Assembly (NCBI GenBank): GCA_937991535.1
Contig: CALKHN010000020.1
Location: 1 to 28,737, forward strand
From: an uncultured Sphingobacteriales bacterium
GTDB taxonomy: Bacteria; Bacteroidota; Bacteroidia; Chitinophagales; Chitinophagaceae
DNA length: 28,737 bases
Reading direction: 5' to 3'
The translations under genes and the position numbers were made by a program. Shown one piece after another: positions 1-8,511 of the stretch (position 1 is the stretch's first letter; the number at the start of each line of letters is the position of its first letter). The notes under the pieces were generated by a model, which saw nothing but the letters and a program-made list of their open reading frames with translations, did not search any database and was not told the origin of the DNA.

Positions 1-78
1 GCTTTTGTATTGTCATGGTGAGGCACGAACCATCTGCACGCTTTTGTATTGTCATGGTGAGGCACGAACCATCTGTGG
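1..78. repeat. 39-bp tandem direct repeat, two copies
   Basis: Two adjacent 39-bp units (1-39 and 40-78) agree in their first 36 bases and differ only in the last three. Each unit contains a small inverted repeat, ATGGT...ACCAT, separated by nine bases, so each can form a short hairpin. The array may extend beyond the left edge. There is no spacer between the units, so it is not a CRISPR array. It can be read as part of the downstream protease frame, but that is probably accidental. Confidence 0.85.
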
Positions 79-206
79 TTTTTACTATTTGTTTCCCCGG
101 GCTTTGCGTTCAGATGCGGTCTGATCCGCCGCGGCGGGTACCGACCGCATCTCCGGATTTCGGATTTGTTTTCCAGGTTTCTAAAATATTTTCTACATTC
201 AAATCT

Positions 207-884
207 ATGGGAACAGCGGAGATACAAGACGGGCAACTGGTTATCCGGTCCAACATTATAACATATGGAACTGCAGCCGATCCGGCTGTTACAGAAAATA
301 TACGCGATGAAATAGAAACCATGTGGAATGAACCACAGGCTACTGTTATCTTAAAAAGAAATACACTGCGTATTGTATTCCGTATTTCTGCCACCTGCAA
401 GCCACAGCTCATCCCCGAAGAAATATTTGAAAATACCAACCCGCAAAATAACTATTTCCGCATTGAACCCTTTGCCGCGGGTAATATTTCATTTGTAGAC
501 GGACTGGGGTGCAACAGCGGCTATTTTAAATTGGATAACCTGTACAAAGGATCAACTACCGCTGCACATGAATATGGTCATACGATTGGACTGGGCCATC
601 CCGCATGGCTCGACCTGCGTGGCAAAGGAGTGCCGGGCATCATGTATCCAAGGGGTACTCTGGTAGATCCCCTGTTTCAATACAATCCCGATGCAGCGGC
701 AGGCGACAGCAGCCGGGGCGGCACCATGCATCCCATGCACCGCAAAGTAAAGCAGGAAGATATTGACCTGCTGAAACTGCATAAGCTCTATTTTCAAAAT
801 GCTTTTTCTATACTGGGAGAATTCAGCAGTGTATGGCATCCCAATCATGCCGACATATCTTCACCCGGCAGGCATATTGCATAA
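207..884 (+). CDS. Metzincin-like zinc metalloprotease
   Basis: The 225-residue product carries the extended zinc site HEYGHTIGLGH (His121, Glu122, His125, His131), followed by a probable Met-turn (GIMYPRG, Met146), which is the metzincin arrangement of matrixin/astacin-like peptidases. The frame stays open upstream to base 15, but those codons come from the tandem repeat and look non-coding; ATG 207 is the first start giving a plausible protein. No signal peptide is visible from that start, so either the protein is cytoplasmic or the true N-terminus is disrupted or lies off-window. It converges on the helicase with a 20-bp gap. The fold call is strong because of the motif; substrate and location are unknown. 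A truncated 5' end caused by the repeat cannot be excluded. Confidence 0.72.
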   Translation: MGTAEIQDGQLVIRSNIITYGTAADPAVTENIRDEIETMWNEPQATVILKRNTLRIVFRISATCKPQLIPEEIFENTNPQNNYFRIEPFAAGNISFVDGLGCNSGYFKLDNLYKGSTTAAHEYGHTIGLGHPAWLDLRGKGVPGIMYPRGTLVDPLFQYNPDAAAGDSSRGGTMHPMHRKVKQEDIDLLKLHKLYFQNAFSILGEFSSVWHPNHADISSPGRHIA

Positions 885-904
885 AGTAAACCTGAGATTA
901 CTTT
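883..904. terminator. Candidate bidirectional hairpin between convergent genes
   Basis: The arms AAAGTAA (883-889) and TTACTTT (898-904) pair perfectly across an 8-nt loop. They fill the gap between the stop codons of the protease and the helicase. The stem is AT-rich and there is no clear U tract, so termination is inferred mainly from position. Confidence 0.35.
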
Positions 905-2233
905 CTACTTCGCAATATCAATCTTCACCTTTTTATTCTTGATCTTCTGGCCTTTGATCAACCGCAGCGCTTCCCCCATCTTTGCTTTTCGCACGGCGGC
1001 AAAAGAAAAAAAATCTTTTACTTCTATCAGGCCAATATCTTCTTTTTTCAATTTCGCCTTGTTGCCCAAAAAACCAACAATATCAATTTTATTCACTTTG
1101 TCTTTTTTTCCCGCGGCTATAAACAACGTTGACCATTTGGGCTTTTCAGGCAGTACACTGGTTTCCGGTAAAATAATTTTTTCAGTATCCTGTGCAATAT
1201 AGGCAGGGCGCTTTTCTTCGGGCGACAGAATAAGTATAGCGGTGCCGCTGGCATCCATCCTCGCGGTTCTTCCATTGCGGTGAATAAAAATCTCCTCCGT
1301 TTGCGGCAGGTGAAAATGAATGATATAACGAATATTGGGAATATCCAGCCCCCGCGAGGCCAGGTCGGTTGTTACCAATATATTAGAAGTACCATTCCTG
1401 AATTTGCATAAAGCGCTGTCCCTTTCCTGCTGCTCCATAGCGCCGTGATAAAACACATTGGTGATGGTTTGCTGCGTCAGGTATTCACTGGTGCGCTCCA
1501 CCGATTCACGATGATTACAGAACACAACAGCAGAACGGTTGCCCAAATAACAGATCAGCTTAAAAAGCGTTTCTAATTTATCCTTTTCATCGCTCTGCAC
1601 TATTTTTATTGCCAGACCCTCAGGCACTTCATCGGCGCCGGACAGGAAATTCAATTTTACCGGATCTTTTAATCCGATAAATTCAGGAATTTCAACAGCT
1701 TCTGTAGCGGAAGTAAGTATTCTTTTTTTCAATGCCGGCAGGGAACCGATGATAAAAGCCACTTCTTCATGGAAACCCGATTCCAGCGATTTATCAAATT
1801 CATCCAGCACCAGGGTTTCAATCGTATCCGTAGTTATATTTCCACGCCGGATATGATCCGCCAGCCTTCCTGGTGTGCCAATGAGCAATGCCGGGGGCTG
1901 CTGCAAATTGTTTTCCTCTGTTTCACGCAGGTGACCGCCATAGCAGCAGGTAACCTTATACCAGGTTCCAAGCGACTTAAATACTTTTTCTATCTGCATG
2001 GCCAGTTCGCGGGACGGCACTACAATAAGGGCCTGTGTTTTTTTATTTTCCGGATCAAGCAGATCCAGTATGGGCAATAAAAAAGCCAGTGTCTTTCCCG
2101 ATCCCGTTGCCGAAAGCAATACCACATTATTGTGCTGTTCATTGGCCGCAATGGAAGCTGTTTGCATTTCATTGAGCCCATCAATATTCAAGCGGGAAAG
2201 TATGTTGGGCAGGAAATACGATTTATTTTGCAT
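905..2233 (-). CDS. DEAD-box RNA helicase with DbpA-like RNA-binding tail
   Basis: This 442-residue ATP-dependent RNA helicase has the expected motif order: Walker A ATGSGKT (42-48), PSREL (73-77), TPGRL (120-124), DEFD in place of DEAD (144-147), SAT (175-177), TTDLASRGLD (288-297) and HRNGRTAR (318-325) in place of the usual HRIGRTGR. The last ~75 residues (365-442) resemble the DbpA RNA-binding domain, with GFLGNKAKLKKEDIGLIEV in the position of the family core. DbpA relatives act on 23S rRNA during large-subunit maturation; a similar job is inferred here. Length is normal for the family. A -7-like element lies just upstream of the ATG, suggesting a very short 5' UTR. The variant motif II and VI residues are unlikely to abolish activity. 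Confidence 0.93.
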   Translation of the reverse strand: MQNKSYFLPNILSRLNIDGLNEMQTASIAANEQHNNVVLLSATGSGKTLAFLLPILDLLDPENKKTQALIVVPSRELAMQIEKVFKSLGTWYKVTCCYGGHLRETEENNLQQPPALLIGTPGRLADHIRRGNITTDTIETLVLDEFDKSLESGFHEEVAFIIGSLPALKKRILTSATEAVEIPEFIGLKDPVKLNFLSGADEVPEGLAIKIVQSDEKDKLETLFKLICYLGNRSAVVFCNHRESVERTSEYLTQQTITNVFYHGAMEQQERDSALCKFRNGTSNILVTTDLASRGLDIPNIRYIIHFHLPQTEEIFIHRNGRTARMDASGTAILILSPEEKRPAYIAQDTEKIILPETSVLPEKPKWSTLFIAAGKKDKVNKIDIVGFLGNKAKLKKEDIGLIEVKDFFSFAAVRKAKMGEALRLIKGQKIKNKKVKIDIAK

Positions 2234-2238
2234 AGCCG

Positions 2239-2246
2239 CAAAAGTA
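2239..2246 (-). promoter_or_regulatory. Putative Bacteroidota -7 element for the helicase
   Basis: On the minus strand this reads TACTTTTG, an exact match to the Bacteroidota -7 consensus TAnnTTTG. It ends 5 nt before the start codon, so the transcript would be nearly leaderless. No good TTTG -33 element stands at the expected distance. Confidence 0.4.
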
Positions 2247-2313
2247 CGAAAGTGCCGGCTGACGTGCTGTTAAAGATATGCTGTGGAGGAAAAAGAGACA
2301 TGCTAACAAAAGC

Positions 2314-2535
2314 TTAGCTACGAGATCTGCCGTTACCCTTTTTTTTATTTATCTTTTTCTGTTGCCCCGGTGCATACGGCTTTGCAGATTTTGAGCCGGT
2401 GATCTTTTTCGCGTGGCCGGGGGGTAATGGTTTTACCTTATATACCTTCTTTGAGGGATGCCATTTTCTGGAACAGCCAGTGGAAAGAATGGACACGGAA
2501 ATTAACACTGCTAAAAAAACACGAAAGTATTTCAT
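2314..2535 (-). CDS. Small basic lipoprotein
   Basis: From the ATG at 2535 the product is 73 residues beginning MKYFRVFLAVL, a short hydrophobic signal peptide ending in a lipobox (LSTGC) and so a predicted lipid-anchored mature protein. The mature part is very rich in Lys, Arg, Gly and Pro and contains a loose repeat (PPGHAKKITGSKSAKPYAPGQQKK written as two similar PPG/APG-x-x-KK units). Small proteins of this style are common in Bacteroidota, have no established role and are sometimes misnamed in databases. An in-frame ATG at 2553 would add six residues; 2535 was preferred because it gives a cleaner signal peptide and a ~20-nt leader from the promoter-like element at 2562. Confidence 0.72.
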   Translation of the reverse strand: MKYFRVFLAVLISVSILSTGCSRKWHPSKKVYKVKPLPPGHAKKITGSKSAKPYAPGQQKKINKKKGNGRSRS

Positions 2536-2561
2536 AAGGATGATTTTAAACACTGCAGTTG

Positions 2562-2569
2562 CAAATGTA
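2562..2569 (-). promoter_or_regulatory. Putative -7 element for the small lipoprotein
   Basis: On the minus strand this reads TACATTTG, an exact match to TAnnTTTG. It lies 26 nt upstream of the preferred lipoprotein ATG. No convincing TTTG -33 element was seen. Confidence 0.42.
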
Positions 2570-2708
2570 AACTAGTGATAAACGATAAATAGATGCATAT
2601 TATGCGAACACGAAGAGAAAATGACAATTATCACCAGTTTCCACTGTAGCAACTTCTTGTAATATAAGCGTAAAAAAAATATATTGAATTTAATTAAAAT
2701 ATATAATC

Positions 2709-2933
2709 ATGGGAAAATTTGTAACGAAAACCGGTAATAACGGACAGTATTATTTCAACCTGGCGGCAGGTAATGATCAGGTGATCCTGAGCAGTGAAGG
2801 ATATACCACCCCCGCGGCCCGGCAAAACGGCATTGATTCTGTTAAGAAAAATGCAGGTGACGATGCATGTTATGACAAACTAACGGTATCGAGTGGAAAA
2901 TTTTATTTTAACCTGAAAGCAACAAACGGTTAG
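2709..2933 (+). CDS. DUF1508/YegP-type protein, shortened by frameshift
   Basis: The 74-residue frame contains one complete DUF1508 unit (GQYYFNLAAGNDQVILSSEGY...NGIDSVKKNA described by its landmarks at residues ~12-50) and the beginning of a second (GKFYFNLKATNG, residues 63-74), then stops. Family members usually carry two tandem units and are about 105-115 residues. The missing half of unit two is present downstream in another frame, so the gene has lost about one third of its product. YegP-type proteins are small, soluble and of unclear function. The stretch from the previous gene is AT-rich and contains no evident promoter. Confidence 0.75.
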   Translation: MGKFVTKTGNNGQYYFNLAAGNDQVILSSEGYTTPAARQNGIDSVKKNAGDDACYDKLTVSSGKFYFNLKATNG

Positions 2934-3028
2934 CTTACTGGAAAAGCCAGAGGTATGAAAGTGAGGCCAGCCGGGATAATGGCATTGCATCTGTGAAAAG
3001 CAATGCGGTTGACGAGCCGGTGCTATAA
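2934..3028 (+). pseudogene. Out-of-frame remainder of the second DUF1508 repeat
   Basis: Directly after the TAG at 2931-2933 another frame reads KSQRYESEASRDNGIASVK and ends at TAA 3026-3028, matching the expected second half of a DUF1508 unit (compare NGIDSVKKNA in unit one). Counting codons from ATG 2709 to that TAA leaves the sequence one base short, so restoring one base at about 2931-2945 gives a continuous 106-residue protein. It is either a true frameshift or a sequencing/assembly error. Confidence 0.7.
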
Positions 3029-3156
3029 GAATAAACTACGGCTACTACATATTGCTGGAGGCGGCCGTTGCGAAAAAGCGGGTATAAAAGGTACAGATGC
3101 ATTGCCTGTTGCCACCTCGTTTCTTTCCGGAAAACGCCCCTTGCAGTGTAAAGTTA

Positions 3157-3435
3157 TTATCGGGCAAATTCAATCCGGGCATCGCTGTCCAGGATAATAC
3201 AGGAAGAAAAATCCTCTAAAACTTCCATTCTATGCTGATCATGCGCCCTAATCAGCAGCGTTTCACCCGCACACAATTCCACCTGCCGGTCGGCAAAGCT
3301 TACCCTGCCTTTTCCTTTTTTGAGGATCACAAAAGCATCCGAACTCGCTTCATGCAGTGGCATCTGCTCTCCCACCTTCAGGGTAACGCTCAATACCTTG
3401 TACCGGTCGCTACGGTGTATTTCTTTCATTTCCAT
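3157..3435 (-). CDS. Small cupin-domain protein
   Basis: The 92-residue product is essentially a single cupin barrel. Motif one is recognisable as VGEQMPLHEASSDAFVILKKG (described by residues 22-41) and motif two as the AGETLLIRAHDQH region. The usual HxH pair of motif one is reduced to a single His, while motif two keeps His residues in AHDQHR, so metal binding is possible but not assured. It is transcribed away from the BT_3928-type gene and has no partner. A near-consensus -7 element on the minus strand (TATCTTTA, 3454-3461) lies just upstream. Such small cupins may bind small ligands or act as isomerase-like enzymes; substrate unknown. Confidence 0.8.
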   Translation of the reverse strand: MEMKEIHRSDRYKVLSVTLKVGEQMPLHEASSDAFVILKKGKGRVSFADRQVELCAGETLLIRAHDQHRMEVLEDFSSCIILDSDARIEFAR

Positions 3436-3646
3436 AAACTGTCATTTGAATTGTAAAGATAATCAGGTTATCAATAAAAGTATTTAAATACTTTTATTAT
3501 TTTTTTGTTTTCCTTACCGCCCGATAGCATCAGCAGGAAATGCCGGCATCACAACTATTTCTATCGCTTTGGTGAAGTAAGTCTTCAAATTATTATGTAG
3601 TTTAGCCTCTAACAATATAATCATCCATATCCTTAGCCTGTTGCGT

Positions 3647-4789
3647 ATGAAATCTATCATAACCATTTCCAGGTACATTGTTGGTGTTCTTTTTATTTTT
3701 TCGGGGCTGGTAAAAGCCAATGACCCCCTGGGCCTGGCCTATAAAATGCAGGAGTTCTTTGAGGTATGGGCACAGTCGGGCTGGGCGCCCGGGCTTATGC
3801 ATGCCATGAATGATTATGCACTGACTTTTTCGGTCATTATGATCACTTTTGAAATAGTAGCCGGTGTGGCGGTACTGGTGGGCTGGAAGATGCGCTTGTT
3901 TAGCTGGCTTTTATTGATACTGATTATTTTCTTTACTTTTTTAACGGGTTATGCTTACCTCTCAGGTAAATTCAGAAGCTGTGGCTGCTTTGGCGATTGT
4001 ATTCCGATTACGCCAAAAGTATCGTTCATAAAAGATATTGTACTGCTGCTGCTGATCCTGCTCATTTTTACATGGCGCAATAAAATAAAGCCGGTATTAT
4101 CGTCATTCAGCAGCGCATGTATCGTCCTGCTGTCTGTGATCTTCAGCCTATGGTTCCAATGGTACGTATTAAAACATTTGCCCGTTGCCGATTGTTTGCC
4201 TTTCAAAAAAGGGAATAATATTCCTGAAAAGATGAAGATACCACCTGGCGCAATACCCGATAGTACGGTAATTGGTTTTGTATATGAAAAGGATGGCAAA
4301 ACAGTGGAATTTACTTCAGATAATTTCCCGGATGATTTTGATGATTCCATTTACCATTTTGTAAAACGATATGACAAGCTGATCCGCAAAGGAAATGCTG
4401 AACCCGCTATCAAAGATTTTGTACTCACTACCTTGCAGGAGAACGATACCACCATGCAGGTGCTGAGTGACCCGGGTTACAATGCATTCCTCTTTATTAA
4501 AGATGATCCCGGAAAGGGCGAATGGGAGCAAAACCTGGAATTATTGTATCCCGTATTGCAACAACAAAAAATAAACCTTTTTGTGGTTACCAATGACGCA
4601 CCTGGAATCAGTGCTTATTTTAACGCTATACCAGGAGTAAGCTTTTTAAAGTGCGATGTGGTACCCATTAAAACAGCCGCCCGTGCCAATCCAACATTGT
4701 ACCTGCTGAAGAACGGAACGATCATCAGCAAATGGAGCTATGCCGACTGGGATGATGCTGCGGAAGAAATACAGGCTTCGGCGAATTAA
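3647..4789 (+). CDS. BT_3928-type MauE/DoxX membrane protein with thioredoxin-like tail
   Basis: This 380-residue inner-membrane protein begins with about four hydrophobic segments (residues ~8-22, 58-78, 84-105, 126-142) typical of MauE/DoxX redox-associated proteins, with SCGCFGDC (Cys112, Cys114, Cys118) after the third segment. A fifth hydrophobic stretch is followed by a soluble domain (~200-380) that looks thioredoxin-like in its final part (YNAFLFIKDD, NPTLYLLKNG) but has no CxxC. The arrangement matches the Bacteroidota BT_3928 family; a role in disulfide or quinone-linked redox chemistry is inferred. ATG 3647 was preferred over TTG 3641. The downstream permease begins almost at its stop codon, so the two are probably co-transcribed. 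Confidence 0.85.
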   Translation: MKSIITISRYIVGVLFIFSGLVKANDPLGLAYKMQEFFEVWAQSGWAPGLMHAMNDYALTFSVIMITFEIVAGVAVLVGWKMRLFSWLLLILIIFFTFLTGYAYLSGKFRSCGCFGDCIPITPKVSFIKDIVLLLLILLIFTWRNKIKPVLSSFSSACIVLLSVIFSLWFQWYVLKHLPVADCLPFKKGNNIPEKMKIPPGAIPDSTVIGFVYEKDGKTVEFTSDNFPDDFDDSIYHFVKRYDKLIRKGNAEPAIKDFVLTTLQENDTTMQVLSDPGYNAFLFIKDDPGKGEWEQNLELLYPVLQQQKINLFVVTNDAPGISAYFNAIPGVSFLKCDVVPIKTAARANPTLYLLKNGTIISKWSYADWDDAAEEIQASAN

Positions 4790-4799
4790 ATATCAGCTA

Positions 4800-5852
4800 T
4801 TGATACGATACCTCACCAGGAAGATCTTTTATGCGCTGCTTGTACTGGCAGGTGTAGTATGCATTGTATTTTTTTTGTTCCAGGGCTTTGGCGATCCGGC
4901 GCGACTGGTACTGGGACAAACCGGCGACAGCGCTACCATTCAAAACATACGCAAAGAACTGTATCTCGACCAGCCCAAATGGAAACAGTTTGTATATTAT
5001 GTAAAAGATATTTCACCGGTGAGCGTTCATTCAGCACAGGAAATTGAACAAAAGAAACTGAAAGGATTATTTATCGGGAATGAAAAGATCAGTTTCGCTA
5101 TAAAGTTGCCTTACCTGCGTCACTCCTATCAAACCAAAAGAGATGTGCTGAATATACTGATGGAAGCCTTGCCGGGCACTTTGCTGCTGGCTGTAGCGGC
5201 AATGCTGTTTGCCACCATTACAGGCATTGCCCTGGGTGTGTTGGCCGCTGTTAAACAAAATACATGGATGGATACTTCCGCTGTTTTTACGAGTGTGCTG
5301 GGCATTTCGGCTCCTTCCTTTTTTATGGGTATTCTTATCGCCTATTTTTTTGCTGTTGTATTGGGCCCATATACAGGGCTTAACCTTACCGGCAGCTACT
5401 TCGAATATGATGATTATACCGGTGAAAAGTATATTGTCATTAAAAATCTTATCCTGCCCGCTCTTACTTTAGGTATCCGCCCGCTGGCCATTATAACGCA
5501 GCTTACCCGCAGTGCTATGCTGGATGTTTTGAACCAGGATTATATACGCACAGCCTACGCCAAAGGATTAAGCAGGCGTAAAGTAATATTTAAGCATGCC
5601 TTGCGCAATGCCCTGAACCCTGTACTTACCGCGGTTACAGGCTGGTTTGCAGAATTGCTGGCAGGCGCATTTTTTGTAGAGTATATATTTGGGTGGAAAG
5701 GAATTGGCAAAATAACGGTGGATGCGCTGGACAAACTTGATTTCCCGGTAGTGATGGGCAGTGTACTGGTAACTGCCACACTCTTTGTTGTTATCAATAT
5801 CCTTTCGGATGTGCTGTACAGCATTGTTGACCCCCGGGTGAAGACGACCTGA
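4800..5852 (+). CDS. DppB-type ABC transporter permease
   Basis: This is an inner-membrane permease of the oligopeptide/dipeptide/nickel ABC family (BPD_transp_1). It opens with LIRYLTRKIFYALLVLAG, the classic DppB N-terminus, has about six membrane spans, and carries the ATPase-contact loop near residues 255-280 (YAKGLSRRKVIFKHALRNAL), ending with SDVLYSIVDPRVK. TTG 4800 is chosen because it puts the initiator just before IRYLTRK and 10 nt after the upstream stop codon; ATG 4740, 4752 and 4755 are in frame but would overlap the previous gene. A long insertion (~60 residues) follows the first span. No DppC, ATPase or binding protein lies nearby, so partners must be encoded elsewhere. Confidence 0.85.
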   Translation: MIRYLTRKIFYALLVLAGVVCIVFFLFQGFGDPARLVLGQTGDSATIQNIRKELYLDQPKWKQFVYYVKDISPVSVHSAQEIEQKKLKGLFIGNEKISFAIKLPYLRHSYQTKRDVLNILMEALPGTLLLAVAAMLFATITGIALGVLAAVKQNTWMDTSAVFTSVLGISAPSFFMGILIAYFFAVVLGPYTGLNLTGSYFEYDDYTGEKYIVIKNLILPALTLGIRPLAIITQLTRSAMLDVLNQDYIRTAYAKGLSRRKVIFKHALRNALNPVLTAVTGWFAELLAGAFFVEYIFGWKGIGKITVDALDKLDFPVVMGSVLVTATLFVVINILSDVLYSIVDPRVKTT

Positions 5853-5854
5853 AT

Positions 5855-5872
5855 AACGCGGGAACCAGCGTT
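5855..5872. terminator. Weak hairpin between convergent genes
   Basis: AACGC (5855-5859) and GCGTT (5868-5872) pair across 8 nt within the 24-bp gap between the permease and the MG2/plug gene. The stem is only 5 bp; termination is inferred from position. Confidence 0.25.
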
Positions 5873-5876
5873 TGCA

Positions 5877-8303
5877 TTACAATTTAAATATTTCGTTATA
5901 AAACAAAGGTATATCCTCATCTTTTGAAAACCCAATGATCACAACTCTTATGCTTTTTGCATCATCATTATTAAAAAAACGGATCTGTACAGGCTTATTA
6001 CCTTCGGGCAATACCGCGGGATTCCAATATAGCTCATCACGGCTGTCTTTTGCTATACGTTTATACGTTGCGTCGTTATAATCAGGCTTATAAAAAGGCA
6101 ACACTTTATCGTAGCCCGCTAAAACACTGTTGTTTAAAGAAGGGGGCTTTTGGGCATTTGCGGCCTGCGTATCCCCCCTGCGGGTATAAATGGCTACCGC
6201 GCCTCCGCCACCACCGCCAATACCACCTACAAAGCCACTCTTGATCACTTTTACCATTGCAATGTTACTCACCGACATGCCGCTGATAGCGGAAGGATCA
6301 ACCGGCATTTCATCAAGATACAACTGCACACGGCTGCCCCTGATAATAGGGATGTAATCGCCACCCTGCATTTGTATCTGCAACCCGGCTACCCGGCCCT
6401 GCAACCACTGGAGTATGTTCTGATACGACATGGCTTCCTGGTTTTCATTTACCAGGTCAAATACATCTTCATTCATGCTCCTGAACATTCCGGAGCTCAA
6501 TTGCTCATTTAATTTCTGCTTATTGCTTTTGCGCTGTGCCACCACCTTTACTTCTTCCAGCGTTTTAACCCTTTCATTTGCTTCTTTCTGATTATTGCGG
6601 TTAATTACAGCCCTTGCTATATCCGCCGGAAGTTTATCATTGGGTGGTCTTTTAACCAGCATATAGCCGCCCGGCGGCAATGGATCTTTATAAGGAACAA
6701 CTTTATTCAGCGATTCAAATGTTACCGTAACATCCCGCGGCGCTACTTTTTTATTGTTGACCTGGTAATATACTTTCAGCGGTTCTTCAAAGATCAGGTT
6801 TTTCAGTTCAAACACCCCTTTTGAATCGGTAGTTACCTGATTGAGTTGTGTAGTAGAATCAGCAAAATAGAAAATGAGGTTTACCGTTTCATTGGCTACA
6901 ATTCCCCCTCCGCCGTAAACCGTTCCTTTGTAAGAAATATAAGGTTCTGGAGTAAAGCGGATCTCCGGAAATTTCCCCGCCGTCACCTCAGTCCAGTCGA
7001 AACGTTTCCATTTTTCAGAAATCAGCAGTGCATCCAAAGCCATAGGATCGGCATCGGCATCAAAGTAGTGCCCCGGCGCGTCAATGCGTGTGGTAAAATC
7101 GGATGTAAGCCACAAACTGGTTAAAATATTATTGTTGCTTAAATAATCATTTACACCGCCATCCATTACAAGCACTGTATATTTCAGGTAGCTGGAATCA
7201 GCCATTAAATCGAATCCATTAACGCCACGGGGGGTATTACTCAGGTACAGTGGTGGAAAGGACGGGCGGCCAACGCGAAGTTCCCCGGGCTGAACAAAGC
7301 ATAACCTTTCTGCCACCACTTTTTCCGATCCGTCGAACACCGTTAAGCGCAATATGCCGTTGATCAGCTTATCTGCCGGAATAGAACTCGCTATTTCGGG
7401 CGTAATTTTATTGATATTGGCTTTATAGACTAAAATATTGTTCATGGTGCCGATGATCTTGTATCCTTTGGCATCTGCAGGCAGATTTTTAAATTGCAGG
7501 GAATAGAATACAGCAGTATTGGTGCTGTTTACCTTTATGCTTACCCCGGAGGCTTCGGCTGCCGGTAAGGTGATGGTTTGCTTCTTTCCTTTTTTGTCCT
7601 GCACCAGCACCTGGTATTTTTTGTTCTTTTCAGGCGCCAGGCTAAAAACGGCCACATTCCTGTCGAGAGCTGTAAAACTGGCAATTTTCTCCGATGGTTT
7701 GGCAGCATCAACAACATAACCGCTCCAGTTTTCGGGCAATATACCCGGCGATGAAAGCCTTACTGCAACCTTGTTGTTAAGTCCTTCAATAAAAGTGCCC
7801 CCTTCCGGGAAAACCGCTGCATTCCATGCCGCCAGAGAATCAGGTACCAGTTTTTGCGGTGAAGCTGCATTATATAAGGCAAAGGAATGCATATATTGAA
7901 AAGCCTCATCGAAGTTGAGCATCCACTGCGTGTAACCCCTAACGTAATACAGTCCCTCGGGCAGAGAATCCGGGAGTGCAAAACTGCCCTGTCCTTCTCC
8001 GTCAAAAAGCGGGATGCTCTTCCTGCTGATCATTGTTTTTTTGCTATTGTACAGTTCAAGGGTAAGACTGGTGGAAATAGCAGAACGATTGTATCCTTCA
8101 AACACGTACGCGCTAAACCACATATTTTCTCCGGCTACATAATTTTCTTTATTATACAGGAGATAAACTTTTTCCTGCGGATATTTTTCTGAAAGTGTTT
8201 GCAGGGCCTGCTCCGCTTTATCCTGGGCAAACAGGTAACCGGCTGAGGGCAACAACAAAAGACCGGACAATAATGTTCGGAAAAGCTTTTTATAAAACAA
8301 CAT
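5877..8303 (-). CDS. MG2-like protein with C-terminal TonB plug domain
   Basis: The 808-residue product has a signal peptide (residues 1-27, ending LFAQ), an alpha-2-macroglobulin MG2-like domain (KVYLLYNKENYVAGENMWF, from ~45), a long beta-rich middle, a carboxypeptidase-regulatory-like domain near 450-540 (YKGTVYGGGG...TTDSKGVFELKNL landmarks) and, from ~600 to 712, a TonB-receptor plug (NILQWLQGRVAGLQI, PIIRGSR, LYLDEMPVD) closing with a glycine run and AVAIYTRRGD. There is no 22-strand barrel after the plug, so it is not a transporter. Proteins of this layout are frequent in Bacteroidota and probably sit in the periplasm or on the outer membrane; function unknown. It is a single gene facing the permease. 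Confidence 0.82.
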   Translation of the reverse strand: MLFYKKLFRTLLSGLLLLPSAGYLFAQDKAEQALQTLSEKYPQEKVYLLYNKENYVAGENMWFSAYVFEGYNRSAISTSLTLELYNSKKTMISRKSIPLFDGEGQGSFALPDSLPEGLYYVRGYTQWMLNFDEAFQYMHSFALYNAASPQKLVPDSLAAWNAAVFPEGGTFIEGLNNKVAVRLSSPGILPENWSGYVVDAAKPSEKIASFTALDRNVAVFSLAPEKNKKYQVLVQDKKGKKQTITLPAAEASGVSIKVNSTNTAVFYSLQFKNLPADAKGYKIIGTMNNILVYKANINKITPEIASSIPADKLINGILRLTVFDGSEKVVAERLCFVQPGELRVGRPSFPPLYLSNTPRGVNGFDLMADSSYLKYTVLVMDGGVNDYLSNNNILTSLWLTSDFTTRIDAPGHYFDADADPMALDALLISEKWKRFDWTEVTAGKFPEIRFTPEPYISYKGTVYGGGGIVANETVNLIFYFADSTTQLNQVTTDSKGVFELKNLIFEEPLKVYYQVNNKKVAPRDVTVTFESLNKVVPYKDPLPPGGYMLVKRPPNDKLPADIARAVINRNNQKEANERVKTLEEVKVVAQRKSNKQKLNEQLSSGMFRSMNEDVFDLVNENQEAMSYQNILQWLQGRVAGLQIQMQGGDYIPIIRGSRVQLYLDEMPVDPSAISGMSVSNIAMVKVIKSGFVGGIGGGGGGAVAIYTRRGDTQAANAQKPPSLNNSVLAGYDKVLPFYKPDYNDATYKRIAKDSRDELYWNPAVLPEGNKPVQIRFFNNDDAKSIRVVIIGFSKDEDIPLFYNEIFKL

Positions 8304-8511
8304 GAGTATTTCCGTTATAAGTGCAGCACTACTTTATACTGCAATTTACCATGGCAAATTGTTAGTGCCAGGTTAAATTAAAGATAGCACAATGATAATA
8401 ATAATTGGACGGAATGTTGAAATTTGAGGCAATACAATTCATATAAAAAAGTTTATGACCCGAATTTTTGGAGGAGTTAACGGACACCTGATACCCGGGG
8501 CCTGCAACCTT

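Noticed and set aside
1..78. Possible CRISPR array
   Set aside because: The two copies abut directly without a spacer and the third copy is absent.
3003..3197. 64-codon plus-strand frame after the DUF1508 remnant
   Set aside because: It overlaps the cupin gene's 3' end and the remnant and has no recognisable features.
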